From Rotaria sordida (Eukaryota; Rotifera; Eurotatoria; Philodinida; Philodinidae), in NCBI GenBank assembly GCA_905250125.1, contig CAJNOL010000202.1, positions 133,137-197,136 of the forward strand: a stretch of 64,000 bases of DNA, in the 5' to 3' direction. Position 1 is the stretch's first letter; every line of letters starts with the position of its first letter. The translations under genes and the position numbers were made by a program. Below the pieces are notes generated by a model. The model worked only from the letters and a program-made list of their open reading frames with translations. It made no database searches and was not told the DNA's origin. Shown here one piece after another: positions 10,535 through 24,800 of the stretch.

Positions 10535-13500
10535 ATGGCAACAGCCTATATTTGTCCAATGTGTGTTTTCAATTGTGACAATTTACCAGATTTAGAACAA
10601 CATCTTGAAGGTAAATAGATTAAGAAGAAGAAAAAAAAGTGTTTTGAAAATTAAAAAAAAAAAAAATCTAAATTTTCTTCTAGCTCATGAAAATAATTCA
10701 ATTCAATCACCTATTAAACAACAACAATCAAATAAATCCGTACGAAATAGTCCACTTTATGCTAAATCTCAAACTGTACTTAATCGTGTTTGTTTGATTT
10801 TATTGATTATTTATATTTTTATCTTTAACTTTTTTTTTATATATTTCTAGCAGCAACAAAAACAAAATCGTTCACCTATTAATAATTCTTCTATACCATT
10901 AAATACTTCACCCATTCGTTCATCTCCAAATAAAACTTATGATAGACGATATTCATGTAAATCATGTCCATTTTCAACTCATAGTGTTAAAGCTTATTTT
11001 AATCATCGACAAATGGCACATGGTGAACAACTTATCATTACTGAATGTCCATATTGTGATTATGCTAGTCAATATCCTGGTAAAGTAAAAAAACATTTAA
11101 CCGATGAACATCCATTACAACAGATGTCGACTGGTATGTATATATCTTTTATATTTATTAGATAGATGAATATTTTATTTTTATCTTCTAGATCAATCAC
11201 CAGATCAATCTAATCGAACAATATCACATGAAAATTCTATTAATAATACAATTGAACAAAATGGAAAAATTAATGTTGAAAAAATGATAACACGTTTTAC
11301 TGATTGTCCATTTTGTTCATTTACATCAATTGATTCGGAAGCATTTCGTAAACATGTACTTACAAATCATTTAAGTGATAAAAATTTTCGTTGTCTTGTT
11401 TGTAATCGACTTTATCGATATCGTGGCGATTGTATGTTTAATTTCGAAAATTTTTAATTCATTTTTTAGTTTTGTTTTTTGGATTAAATTTTATAGGTTC
11501 ATTTCATATTCGTAAAAAACATTCTGATCGTATGATTGGTGATAATATTGAATCATTACGTGAATATATTGGAGAATTTCAACCAAATTCAATGACCGCA
11601 ATTGAATTAAAAGAACTTTTATCATGTCCATTAACACCATCACTTGCATCAATACCATCAAATGGAATACCTATTAATTCTCGACAATCATCAACTACAT
11701 TAATTCAACATCAACAACCAAATCCTCCACATTCATTTCGTTGTGGTTATTGTAAATTTTCATCTGTTAATTCAGGTGATGTTAAAAAACATCAAACATG
11801 GAAACATGCAAATTTAACATCGAATATTTTACCAATTGATCCAAATGATCCTCAACAACAACCAATAGTTGGTTATAAACGAAAAAGAATTCATAGTACA
11901 AAAACAAGTAATAATGAAGATGATGGTCCTAGTATACGACGACCAAGAATATCAATGCCATTACAACGAGATTTAACTATTAATACATCTCCATCAACAA
12001 TTATTTCAACAACAAATATTGATAATGATTCAGCACCTCGAGGTTTGTTAGTCCAAAAAAGATTTTTTCTAAATATCTCAAATATGAGAATGTGTTTTCT
12101 TAAAATTCGATTGAAACACATTCGAAATAGTTTCTTAATTCAAAAAAAGAAAGAAACATCAGTTTCATATGTCTGATGATTCACTTATATTAATCATTTT
12201 CTAAAAATAAATCTTGTTGTTTGATAAAAGAAAAATATTTGTATACTTTTACTCAGAGATAGAGTATTTTTTGCATTTGTTTCCATTGTTACATTATGTA
12301 TGATTCATTGGGACGATGAATTTTTTACATAAGATTTATAGAATGATTCATGTAAACCTCTCTGTGGTAATGTTCATAATCTTAAATCAAAAGAGCTTTT
12401 CAAAAAAAAAAGGGAAATGATTAAGGACTTGAGAAGAGATTTTTAAAAGCTCAAAAATAATGTTGACCTTAATTTTTAAACAATTTCACCTCAAAATTCT
12501 GAAAACAATACATATTTTGATTTAATATAAAGTTTCAATTTTGCAAGAAATCAATCAGGGATGCGACAGTGCACTGGTGCACTTTAGAATATTGTTGCTA
12601 AAATCAGTGAAGTCACTGAGCGTGTATAAAAAACCTATGGTGACGATTGGTTTTGTCTTGTCAATTTAAACGCTTTAATTCTAAAAGAAGGTAGCGATGC
12701 TATAATGTTCCTTATCACTGTAGATTCTCCATATACTTATTGACTTCACGGTAAACTGCACCGTTGCATTCCTAAAATAAATTAATCAAAAAGAAGTTTT
12801 CTATTACGTCCGATGCATTGTTCCTCCAAGGACGAATTTGGTGTCTTTTGTCTAATAAAAGTTAAATTCATTTTTACACTTTTTATTATTTATTCAAATT
12901 CTCATTAAAGAAAAGAAGATAGGATTAGTTTACATCGACATTCTTTTATATTTTATGTATATAGCAATACTAAGTCGACCTTAAAATATGATCATATAAA
13001 AAAAGCTTTTTATTTAAATAGATCTTCTTTCACCAAATGAACCTCAATCATCATCATCATTCGATGGTGAACAATCAATAATAAAAACTAATAATAGTCA
13101 TTTATCTACTCAACATCAATTATCTGCTATTGGATCATTATCATCTCGTGTTTATAAATGTATACGTTGTGAACGTTTAGCACCACATCGATGGATTATT
13201 GAACGTCATATACGTGCTAAACATCCATCTGATTTAGATAATATGTCAAATGTTATACTTGAAATTGATAAACCATTAACAACATCAATAAATGGTGAAC
13301 CAATGACAGCAACAAAATCTTCATCAGCAACATTACTCACATCAACATCATCATCAACTGATCAAGATGTTTTAGCTTCAACAATACCAAAAGCATTTTC
13401 ATGTTCAGCATGTTCACTTCAATCATATCATTTATGGGTTATTCTTCGACATATTCGAAATGTTCATCATAATGATGGATCAAATGCAAAAATTATTGAT

Positions 13501-15687
13501 AATATTAATAATCAAGTAAATTCTTTTTTTTCATATTTATTTATTTATTTTTTAATTATTTATTAAATAGATAATTGAAGATAATGATGATCTGGAATCA
13601 GATACACCTGTTCATAGTGTATCTTCAAATACAATGGCAACAACAATAACATCAAATTCCAATGTTAATAATAATGTTCATGATAATAATGAAAAAACAA
13701 GTGAACAAAATAATTTGAGTAATGAAGAAATGCTTACACGTTTAATAAATACAGCTATGACAACAAGAAAACTAAATGCAACAAATACATTCTTTGAAAA
13801 TTTACCAACATCATTAATGAATAATAATGTTGCTGCATCACTTGCTACTCTTCTAGGACAATTAACTAATAAACAATTAATTCAACAACAACAACAACAA
13901 CAGCAACAACAACAATTTCAAGCTGAAAAAGCACCATTAGTTAAACGATATAAATGTTCACTTTGTTCACATATATCTGCTTGGGGAGGTAAATTATAAA
14001 ATATGTAATATTTTCACTTTAAATTATTTATTTATTTTTTTTAATTAAAGGCAATGTTAAAAAGCATTTAAAACGTATGCATCCAGGTGATCATTCAGGT
14101 CATGTAATTGATCTCGGTCTTGATCTAGCTAATACTATTACTCAATCACCGACAGACGTATCATTAACATCAAGTAACGATGAAGTAGATGAAATGAATG
14201 AACAACAAATAATTAGTACAAATATAAATAAAATACGATCAGCAAATGAAAATGCTCAACAATCCTATAAGCAGGTATTTTGACAAATGATTAATCAAAG
14301 AAACTTTCTATCAAGTCTCCTTTCTTATTTTTGTTTCAATCAACAAAAATCTACTGAATAAATATTAAACGACGGAATATCACTTAGCATATTTTCATAC
14401 AATAGGCATGCACTGAACCTGAATGTTAGTGCGATGCTGACACTGTAAAAGTAGCTTTTGATTTGTAAGACTTCTTGCAACACACTCAAAAGAGAACTTT
14501 AGAACAGATGATATCTATGCTTTTGATCGATCCAAATAGTTACAACATATGAAAGAAAAGATAATTTCACAAATATAAGGCAAAATAGTTTTGCATGTAT
14601 CTGAATGTTTTTATAATAAACACATTGAGAAGCAAAAGAACGACATAAAGAAACATGAATACGAATATGTCTTTTGATGCAAAATTATTTTGTCTATGTT
14701 AGATCGAACCTAAATGTTCAGACTTGATGCATCCCTAGTATAGGATCTTAAGCACAAAAATTTCTAATTCTGGATGTTCTAAACGAACATATGATTAAAT
14801 ATTAACATTCAATCTAAAACAATTCTAACCATACATATATTTGAAACAAATCATTTTCTATTTGTTGTAATTTGATAGTAGTTGTAGATATGTCTTCTAA
14901 TATCAATAGTAAAGTTTAATAGAATTTAAAAAACAAAAAACTTTGTATTTTTTAGCCATCTGAAATCATCAACACAAAATTAAAAGATATTGATAATTCT
15001 CCTTCATTTGCTCCTTCAGCATCAACTCGACCAGAACGTCTTTATGGATGTTCTGTATGTTCATATGAGTGTACAAATCCATCAAATATTCATCGTCATG
15101 TTGAACTTCATAGTGGTGATGATGGTGGCGGTTTTCAATGTTCACAATGTTTTTTCTTATCAAAATGGCGTGCTAGTATACGTAAACATATGATATCAAC
15201 ACATGGTAGTAGTTTAGCTTCATTAACAAATGTTCTCGAACCATTAATACTCATTAAATCTAATGATGCTACTGTTATTATTAAAAAATGGTTAAGTATG
15301 TTCATATTTTTATTTGTTTTTTTTTTCGTTTTGAATTTTCTTTTTTTTTTTTTTTAAATAATCTTCTTTCTATTATTTTTAATTTTAGTTCATGAAAATG
15401 GTATTAAACATGAAGATGATCCAAATAATAATAATACACATACAATGGATACATCAACATATTATTGTTCATCATGTCCATATTTAAATACAAATCGTCT
15501 ATTATTTGAACAACATGTTATACATCATAATTCACCTAAAACGAATGAAAATATTTATACATGTTCATTTTGTACGTTTAATATAAATGAAAAAGATTCT
15601 TTTGATAAACATCAAACATTACATATTATGAAAGAAGATTTTCAACAAGATGCAACAGCTAATACTTTAGAAAATTCGGTTATTTAA
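10535..15687 (+). CDS. Multi-C2H2 zinc-finger protein, about 13 fingers
   Basis: Ten exons join in frame: 10535-10610, 10684-10775, 10851-11133, 11192-11431, 11497-12042, 13022-13515, 13571-13988, 14051-14274, 14956-15295 and 15389-15687, giving 1003 residues. About 13 C2H2 fingers are spread along the protein, from CPMCVFN at the N-terminus through CPYCDYA, CPFCSFT, CGYCKFS, CSLCSHI and CSVCSYE to CSFCTFN near the C-terminus. Spacing is C-x2-C then about 12 residues and H-x3-5-H. The linkers are long and Ser/Thr/Asn-rich, without the TGEKP linker of tandem DNA-binding arrays. A polyglutamine run lies in exon 7 (13884-13915), and a KRKR-type basic patch in exon 5 is a possible nuclear signal. 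The protein is presumably a nuclear DNA or RNA binder; orthology was not recognised. Intron 5 (979 bases) and intron 8 (681 bases) carry transposon-like insertions. Confidence 0.85.
12557..12772. mobile_element. Small hAT-like MITE in zinc-finger intron 5
   Basis: The ends read AGGGATGCGACAGTGCA and, reversed, AGGAATGCAACGGTGCA, imperfect terminal inverted repeats of about 17 bases resembling hAT termini. A near 8-base duplication, ATCAATCA versus ATTAATCA, can be drawn if about eight bases are added on the right. There is no coding capacity. The flanking repeat (TTTTGCAAGAAATCAAT before, TTCTATTACGTCC after) occurs near 28770-28815 without the insert, which looks like a related empty site. 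Confidence 0.5.
14403..14737. mobile_element. hAT-like MITE in zinc-finger intron 8
   Basis: The left end is TAGGCATGCACTGAACCTGA; the right end reversed is TAGGGATGCATCAAGTCTGA, with further matching just inside (CTGAATGTT against CTGAACATT). The element is about 335 bases, non-coding and lies wholly within an intron. No target duplication was visible. Its termini resemble those of the element at 12557-12772, so both may belong to one hAT-like group. Confidence 0.5.
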
Positions 15688-17702
15688 AAAAACAATGAGA
15701 ATTTGATTTGATTTGTTTGTTTGTTTTGTTCTTTTTCTTGTTTTCTCTTCACTATCTTCTATTTCTTTTTTGTATTTCTGTATTAAATCAATGCGATTTA
15801 TGTCAGTTATCTGTATAAAAAATATTCATCACTGCTGACTTTTACTTTTTCGCAGTGTATATATCTATCTATCTATCTATCTATTTTCTTGTTTCATATC
15901 ATTCCATCGTCAAATTCATAAGTCGCTCTAGTCAGATGATGAAGAGAATTCAAAAGAAAGATAAAATAACTTGATCATTATCTGTATTATTTAATGTTCT
16001 TTTTTTTCGTATGTGTTTGTCTGTGTTAGTTTTCTTTCTGTATTCTGCTGAAAGATAGTATATATCTTTCAATTTTCATGTTTTCTTTTTGCCTCATTGA
16101 CCGCTCGTTTGGTCAACAAAGAAGTAGTTTGAAACGAATAAAAACTAACAAACAGAGTTCATGTATTTTTCATAGTTCAGGAAAAAACCAAATATACATA
16201 AGGAAAATGATTCAATGATATGTCGTTCACAAACTATTCTTTCAATTTAATTAAAAAATGATGTTCAACAAATATTAGTTGAATATCTATGATTAAATGA
16301 TCAAAATAGAATAATATTACATGTTGAGAAAATGTGTTATATGTGTCATATTCAATATTATAGATCAAATAAAGCATATTATTATGAACGGTAAAGATAC
16401 AATATAAATTAGTTTGATGTTTAATCGAATGTTTGTATGTTTGAAAAAAGGATATCTGAATAGTCATGACAATAGAATGAAAATATGCTGTCAGACAAAT
16501 ATATTAGTTATTTAAATATTATATTAATTCACTCTGATCATAATTCGTATATATCAGTTTTTTCTTTTGTTAATTAAATTTTAGGTTTTTTTATGGCTTA
16601 AGAATTATTCATTATCTATGTCTCATAATGGATTCCAATCAAAGTTCTCAATGAGATTCATTGATTGGGCAAGTTGTAACTTTTCTTGTATCTCCTATGC
16701 TGAGATATTTAATATTCGAAAATCTCTCATGTGTGAAAGTAAATGTTCTTCATATACTTACATTTCTAGAAAGAAAATTCTAGATATGCTAAAACTAGCA
16801 CAATGAACTAATCTCATTGAGAACTTTATTCATGCAAAATTTGAAGTCGACACTCAAAACTCGATTTTCCGCGTGACCTATGGGAATCCATAATATTTTA
16901 TTGAAAAGTCCAGTAAAATTTCAATATCTCGAGAACAAAGACCTGAAAAAAGCAAAGCATTGTAGGCTTTCTATTATTGTCTAGCACTCATCGAATGAAC
17001 ATTGTCTCGCTCGAAAAACAATTGGACACCTAGAGAGGTTCTCTCGTTAGTGACAAGATTTTCACTTACACTCGTTGTTAGAACATCAACAAATATTTCT
17101 GTCAATAAATGGAGTTACAGAGCATTAACATATAGTTTGCCGAAAAAAAGAAAACCTCTCTATATCACAATGGCTTAGTCAGTCTTTTAGAAAATCTAAA
17201 TGATTCTGTTATATGAGTTCAACAATTCCTTGATGCTTCTGATGAGTTTAACACATAGAATCGAGAATTAAATGAATCGGAGGTCTATGTAGTAGTAAAT
17301 CCAAGTTAAAGAAAACATATCAATCTATTTCTATACACATAATTGATGTATTATAATCATTTTCAGTACAATCTTTTGCGAAAATACAATCAAATATTTC
17401 TAACAAAACTATAACTTCGTATTGTCAAAATAAAAAACAAAACGTACCAGAACTCGTTTACAAATAAAAATAAAATGTGAAAAATAATTTTTGTCTCTAA
17501 AAATAGAAAGTAATTTATTTTTGTAGAGACAAATTCTATTCATTAATAATTTGACTGACTTCGCACGCCTTCTATCGCTTGTCGTATTTCGACTTCGAAG
17601 AACGTTGATCAAGTATCGATGACTCATCTTTGTATATTGTGTGACATGATAAAATATTTCTTATTGAAATTGTTTTGATTTATTTGAGATAAAACAGAAG
17701 CA
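15688..17702. other. Gap between zinc-finger gene and SPRTN
   Basis: No gene seen. The first part is probably the 3' UTR of the zinc-finger gene (AATAAA-like strings near 16136). A (TATC)n microsatellite lies near 15858-15882 and an inverted repeat at 16641-16827. Open frames at 16234-16467 and 17409-17627 on the minus strand show no domain. Confidence 0.5.
16641..16827. repeat. Perfect 18-base inverted repeat
   Basis: AAAGTTCTCAATGAGATT at 16641-16658 has an exact reverse complement at 16810-16827, with about 150 bases between. It could be the ends of a very small foldback element; no target duplication was found. Confidence 0.55.
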
Positions 17703-19847
17703 ATGACCTATTTCGATTCATCATCTGCTTTCGAGAAAGATTTTGATGAACAAACAAATGATGAAGATTTTCTTATTGCACTTCAATTACAAAATCGATT
17801 TGATAAAGAAGAAAAAGAAAATGACAAACAATTAGATAAAGTCACACAGGTTAAAATAATATTTCTTAAATTCCATTGAAAAATTCGAATTTCTTTAGAT
17901 TCATCCAATGAATGTTGTTGATAAACAATGGGAATTGATCGATCCAAATCCAGATATTTATTCATTATTTCAACAATTTAATCGTCAATTTTTCTATGAA
18001 AAATTAGATAGTGTTTATGTCGAATGGAGTAAACGAATGACACGGTAAAGAAAAACTGTTTTTTTTTAAAATGAATATTTTAAATTTATAAATTCGAATC
18101 ACTTCTATTTAGTTGTGCGGGTATATGTTATTATAGACGAGGTGGTGAATGTCGAATTGCACTTAGTGCTAGTTATTTAACATTACGACCACGAAAAGAT
18201 CTTGTTGAAACTTTATTAGTAAATATTTCTTTTGTTGTTTTTGTTTTTTAAATCTTTCATTTATTCATTTTTTAGCATGAAATGATCCATGCTTATTTAT
18301 TTGTTACACATAATAATCGAGTAATTTAATTATTTATTAATATTTTTCATATAGATAAATAATTCTATTGATAGGATCGTGATGGTCATGGACCAGAATT
18401 TCTTAAGCATATGGTACGAATTAATGATATAACAGGAGCTAATATTACAGTAATACAATATTTTATTATCTTGAAGAAAATTTCATTATTTATAATTGTC
18501 AGGTATATCATTCCTTTCATGATGAATATGATCATCTTCATGGTCATTGGTGGCGATGTACAGGAGCATGTCGTCAATGGAAACCTTTTTATGGTTATGT
18601 TAAACGATCAATGAATCGAGCACCATCAAATAGAGATCGATGGTGGGGTAAATAATTTTCATAGTTTTTCATTTAGTTTTGATTAGGAAGGGGAAGAGTT
18701 AAGAGAGAAAGTCGACCAAAGCTACTTAAATTTATCTATTGTTCATCATTATTATCATCATCATTTTTGTTCACATATTTTTTTGATATCGTGAGCTTTT
18801 GTCCATCCTAGATATATATATAAATGTTTTACAATACCATCTCAACCGTTTTTTCGTAACCACTGTTTTTAATATACTAGATATCACAGTTATGTCTGAG
18901 ATTGTTGATAAGAGACTATTTTCTAGTTTTGTTTTAATTCGTTCTAGTGCATTAAAAACTTCATTTACTTTTATTAGATTCAACCGACAAAGTTGTTAAA
19001 ATTTGATATAATTTAAACCATTCAGGTATCAGATATTGAGCTGGATTCCACACATAGTATTCTACAGTATCTATTCAATAAGTTTTAGATATATTGACGA
19101 TTAAATCATACTTTTGACGTTTGTCTTACCTTCTGTCTTTTTAATATATTACTCTTCATAATATGATCTGATTCAGTTTCTCTTTCAGAGAAAATAACTG
19201 ATTTTCTTCAAACAAACAGAACTTCACTTTTACATAGACAATCTGTTTCATTGAAAGTTTAAAAACATCAGATAAATTTAGAAGGGAGAAATCACGCTGT
19301 TTCTTCTCCTAATCGTATAGTCTGATGATACTTTACTTTTTATTATTTTATCGATTTTAGATGAACATGAACGACGTTGTGGTGGTAAATTCGAAAAAAT
19401 AAAAGAACCCGAAAATTATAAAACTAAAGAAAATAAAAAACGAAGTACTGATGACATAACATCAAATAAAAATAATCAACCATCAGCTAGTCAAAGTAAA
19501 TATAAGTCTGAAAATTTTTTAATGTATAAATGATATGAAATATTCTTATTAATATAGTTTCATCACCATCAAAAAAAAAGAAAAAAACGACTAATGATAT
19601 AATACCAAGTCATGGTACAATTGAACATTTTTTCAAAAAAACAAATTCTACGTCTTCTTTAACCGATATTAAACAATCTGAGCCGAAGAAGATTATTGAT
19701 ACAAGCTCACAAAAACTATCTTCAACCATGAAATCAAATGCTGCTGCTGATGATGAAAATAAACAAAATTATGTTAAGTGTCCAACTTGCCAAACTCTTT
19801 TACCTAAAGCTAATTTATTTATTCACCAAATACGATGTTATAAATAA
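17703..19847 (+). CDS. SPRTN: SPRTN-type DNA-protein crosslink metalloprotease
   Basis: SPRTN degrades proteins covalently trapped on DNA during replication, in the nucleus. Eight exons (17703-17849, 17899-18044, 18113-18218, 18276-18320, 18375-18449, 18503-18647, 19361-19495, 19558-19847) give 362 residues. The SprT domain covers about residues 57-210. It includes the zinc-protease motif HEMIH (134-138), a DRDGHGPEF segment that usually supplies the third zinc ligand, and a zinc ribbon with HWWRC, CRQW and RRCGGKF. The C-terminal half is low complexity with Lys runs. It contains TIEHFFKK (about 286), a PCNA-interaction-like box without the usual Gln, and ends in a UBZ4 ubiquitin-binding finger, CPTC then HQIRC (341-361). 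No clear VCP-binding SHP box was seen. The domain order matches animal SPRTN, so the call is secure. Confidence 0.93.
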
Positions 19848-21820
19848 TAGAAGAAATTGTAGTTTTTTTTCTCTTATATCATTCTTATATATATTTTTTG
19901 TGTATCTAATTTAACGGGTGTCATTTATAATAAATCTAGTCATGTAAAAAATAATGTTATATTTTCTGTAATTTTAAGAATGAATAGTCATTTCAATTAA
20001 TTGAATATACTTACTTAGCATATAATGAATGAATATATCATGTATACTACCATGAAGATTCTTTAGTATTGATATTTCAAACAATACTTTTTTCACATTT
20101 TATATTCTAATTTAATAAATCCATAGGATTTTTCTCTTTTCCAACTAAGTTTGTTTTATCTTTTATTATTCGAGAATCATATATTAATGTATCATAAAGA
20201 ATAGAATCATTATCTGTCAATACAATGTATGTTTCTAAAATCTTCTTCAATATCAATATTTTAACTGAAGTAGATAAAACTATTTTTACTTATCTTTAAA
20301 TTTTAGTATAAAAATATCTTATCTTTAAAGAGTCATATGAATTGAATTTATGACAAAGATTAGTTATATTTTTCATGCAGTCATTCAAAATTATTTCATT
20401 TTTCAAACACATATAAGTCATTGATGACTCATACGATATGTAGCATCATATGATAATCATCATACTCTCATAACACTTATTCTGACTTGACTCAATGATG
20501 AATGGAAAAATTCATAGTAGAGTTGAAAAACAAATTAATGTATGCTGAAATATATGAACGATTATTAATGAGAAATGTTTTTATTTGTTGGAATAAAAGT
20601 AGCAAAATAAACTTTTTATTTTTGTAGAATAAAAGAGAACGAAAAAGTTGCTGTTCTAATATATTTCATACAACCTTTTACAATAGATATGATAATGACA
20701 TTGCATATTGTTAACTAAATAAAATAGCTTTTACATACACAAACATGATGACGAAAAGATGAATCATTTTTTTTGTGGCCTTCTGTCACAATAGTCTTGT
20801 GTAACTTTGAAATAGAAGCCCGAAAAATATCATGACGAATATGACACATTCTTTTTTTTTATCAATATCAAATTCTTCTCATCATTGCTTTGAATTTTAA
20901 CTTTACTTGTATTCAGATCGGTCAAACTGGAGTCCAACAATTTTCAATAGAAGCTGTTTGAAATCATCATTTATATGACAGATTTCCATGAATAACTATA
21001 AATCTTACTTACGATAAGTAACGTAAGGTAGTTTGTTTTTTCAAACATCTAATGAAAGAGACAGAGATTTTTTACATAGAACCTTAAATACTGATGCAAA
21101 GGAAGTGTGTCAAGGTTAGAAAATAAATAAATATAACAGAGTAGTTGAAAAATAACAGGAACTTGTAGCTCTCGTTTTTTTTCCCTAGATTTTCTTATGT
21201 AGATGTTGAAGAGTAATTTAATCTATCTAAAAGTGAGTTCTAAAAGTTAAATTCTTTTGATGGTCTGAACTTAAATCGAGTAAGATAAAATTCTAGCATA
21301 GTGTGAAATCATGCTCTATTTTAATTTCTAGTAAAAAAAAAACCTTTCGTGATTTCATCTAATCTTTTACCATAAACCTTTTAGTACCATTTTCAACAAT
21401 AGAGTTGTATACTTGTTTGTCTTTAACAAACATATATAATTTAGACAAAAATGAATTTCGCTCTCTAACGTTATCATAGACCAAATTAATTTTTTGTATC
21501 ATTACTTTTCTATGAAATGTACACTGAAGGTTTTTTGTACGTTTTATGCTTTATCATAAATTTGGCATTTTTTCTTTAATCCAAAGTTACGATAAGAAAT
21601 GTCGTGGAACGAGTCTCGAAGAACAAAAAAGTAGAACAGCTATATAAGTGATTTACTCAGGAAACAAAATATCACTATTGTTAGAAAGACAGGAAAACAA
21701 AGAGAAAAAGTCGAATACGAAACATCAATTCTCATTATAAGAAAGTTTTCTAGTTGTTCTTCATTTGTTTGAGTATTAGGTATTTTGTAAAAACAATATA
21801 ATTCAATTGATTTATTTTTA
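19848..21820. other. Gap between SPRTN and the reductase gene
   Basis: Two kilobases of AT-rich DNA without a supported gene. The minus-strand frame at 21640-21858 overlaps the start of the next gene and has no domain. No repeats with defined ends were recognised. The promoter of the reductase gene is presumably in the right part. Confidence 0.5.
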
Positions 21821-24800
21821 ATGCTGTTCAAGATTGATATGAATGAGATAGCTACCACAAAATCTAGTTACTGGCATTGTAACCACTGTTATCGTATTCT
21901 AAAACATGGCGAATTTCGTTTCAATTGTATTATTTGTGATAATTATGATTTATGCGAGGAATGTTTTGTAACACTTGATCCACCACATCCTCATCGAATG
22001 ATGCATGAACTAGCATATGGAAAGGAAGAAACTGTACAAGAATGCCAAAATGCAAGTATGGCAAATGGAATTCAAACAGCTATAACTATGTATCATGATC
22101 GTTATTGTTTGGGTGTACGAGATATTGACAAAATTAATCCTGCACTATATGCAGATACATACACTTGGTTAACATTTGAAACAGTGGGTATTCGATCCAA
22201 AAACTTTGGACAAGGATTAAGAGATATAATTGAACCACGTTGTTATCTTGGTATTTGTGCAGCAAATCGACCTGAATGGGTAATTACAGATTTTGCATGC
22301 ATTTTTCACAGTATTATCACTGTGCCAATGTACTGCTTGTTCAACGATTATGAACTTACTTATATTATCAACAATACACAAGTGTCAGTAATTGTTTGTG
22401 ATAAACAGATGTTACCAAAATTTATTCGGTTATATGCAGAATGCCCATCACTTCATCACATTGTATGTATGGATTCAATTCCCGAAACAATACTAGGTAA
22501 ATATCAAAATCTTAATTCGTTTAGAATATTCTTCATTAACTTCCTCTTTCATTTATGAACGTGTTAAGATGATATAAGTTTTAAGACAGTCCTTTATAAA
22601 ACATATTTTCAGAACGTTTTTCAACGAAAATGTTCATTTATGACAACTATCAACATTATTCTTTTAGGTATGGAAAAGAATAGACTACGTGTTCACTACA
22701 TGGGTGATATTGAAACCAATGGTTCCACTAAACAGTACAACTCTGTCAACATTGATCCTAATGAATGTCTGACAATTGTATATACAAGTGGAAGTTCAGG
22801 ATTTCCTAAAGGTGCCATGATCTCTGAAAATTCTTACCGAGCTACATTTTTACAATGGTGTCATCCATCTCCTTCCGACCAAATTAATTTCTGTTATGAA
22901 CCATTAGCATGGGTGAGTGATCGTGACGCTGTTATTAGGACATTTTTTGTTGGAGGACGTACTGGATTTTCTACGGGAGATATTTCTCACCTAATGGAAG
23001 ATCTAGCTTTAGTTAGGCCGAACAATTTTTCGACAACACCAGCCATATGGAACAAAGTATACGCTGAATTTAAGGCAGCTTTGTCACTAGCAATAGCTCA
23101 TCTATTACCGGAAGCAGTTGCAGCAGAAGAAGATCGACTTCTGCAACAATTTTCAAAACTCATTCCAATAAGATGCAAAACAATCACTGTTGGTGGTGCT
23201 ATGATTAGTCCAGTGGTACTCAACTTTGTCAAACGATGTTTTTCACGCTGTTGTATTTATGAATCTTATGGTATAACAGAATGTGGAAGAGTGACATCCA
23301 ACAATATTATTAAAAATACATTACAGTTTCGTCTTATATCTGTTCCAGAAATGGGTTATACAATAGATGACGAATTATTTCCTCGAGGAGAACTTTTAAT
23401 AAAAACTGACGAGATGTTTTCTGGATATATTAATAATCCAGAAGAAACTCGAGCAGCTCTCACAGAAGATGGATTCTTTCGTACTGGTGATATTGTCGAA
23501 TTACGTGTTCGTCCAGATGGTGAACTTTATGTACATCTTATTGATCGAAAAAAGAATTTTTTCAAACTCTCACAAGGACAATATATATCACCAGAATTTC
23601 TTCAAAGTATTTATATACAAAGTCCTTTCGTCGAACAAATCTATATTCATGGTGATCTTTTAGCAGATTCTATTGCTGCTGTGGTTGTACCAAATCGAGA
23701 ATATGCACAAGCATTTGCACTTGAACATAATCTGAAAAATTTTGATATGATCAATCCAGATCCACAATTTTATGATGCTATTCTACAAGATCTTCGTTTG
23801 ATAGCTGAAAAAGAGTCACTTCGAAAACATGAAATACCATCACAATTGATCATTGATTTTGAACCGTTTACACCAGAAAATGGTTTACTCACATCTACAA
23901 TGAAACCTTGTCGTCACAAATTAGGTGCATATTATGGTGATCGACTAAAACAATCTAATACTATTAAACAACGATTAAAAATCATCATTGAAACAACAAC
24001 AAAACAATCGCTATTGACTGATGAAGAAGATAACTTTTTTATTCCTACTGGTGGAGATTCATTAACAGCCATACGTTTATCTCGTAGGATTGAAAATGAT
24101 CTAGGAATATCTGTACCAATAAGTATACTTTTACAACCTAATATGACTCTTCAACGATTAGCAACTGTTATCAGAGATCCTTCGCAAATGTCTTCACATT
24201 CAATCGTACAGCAAATGTTGAATGATTCTGAATTACTTTTGGATATAACGATAGATAAACGTAAAAATGCAATTGTATCTCCTTCAGTAGTTTTCATTAC
24301 TGGAACTACAGGATTTGTCGGTGCATTTTTATTGGCTGAATTATTATTGGTTCATTCTTCTGAATGCAAATTTATCTGTCTTGTGCGCTGTGAATCTTTG
24401 ACTAATCCTTTGGATCGTATTCGAAAAAATATGCTCTTTCATCAAATATGGCGAGAAGATTTTCAAGAACGAATTATTCCATTACAAGGTGACTTAGAGA
24501 AAACTTATTTTGGATTAGATAATGATATATATGAGTCACTTGCTAATCAAATCGATATCATTTTTCATTGTGGTGCTGCTGTGAATTTTATACTGCCATA
24601 TAGTAAGCTTTACGCTTCAAATGTTTGTGGTACTAGAGAGATCATTCGTCTAGCAACTCATACAACTACATGTATACCGGTTCACTATATTTCAACATTG
24701 AGTGTTCTATCATCTGATGTTAACAAAGAAATATCGATCGATGAAACCTCTCCAGATAGTTTAGTCAGTGGTTATGCACAAAGTAAATGGGTAGCGGAAA

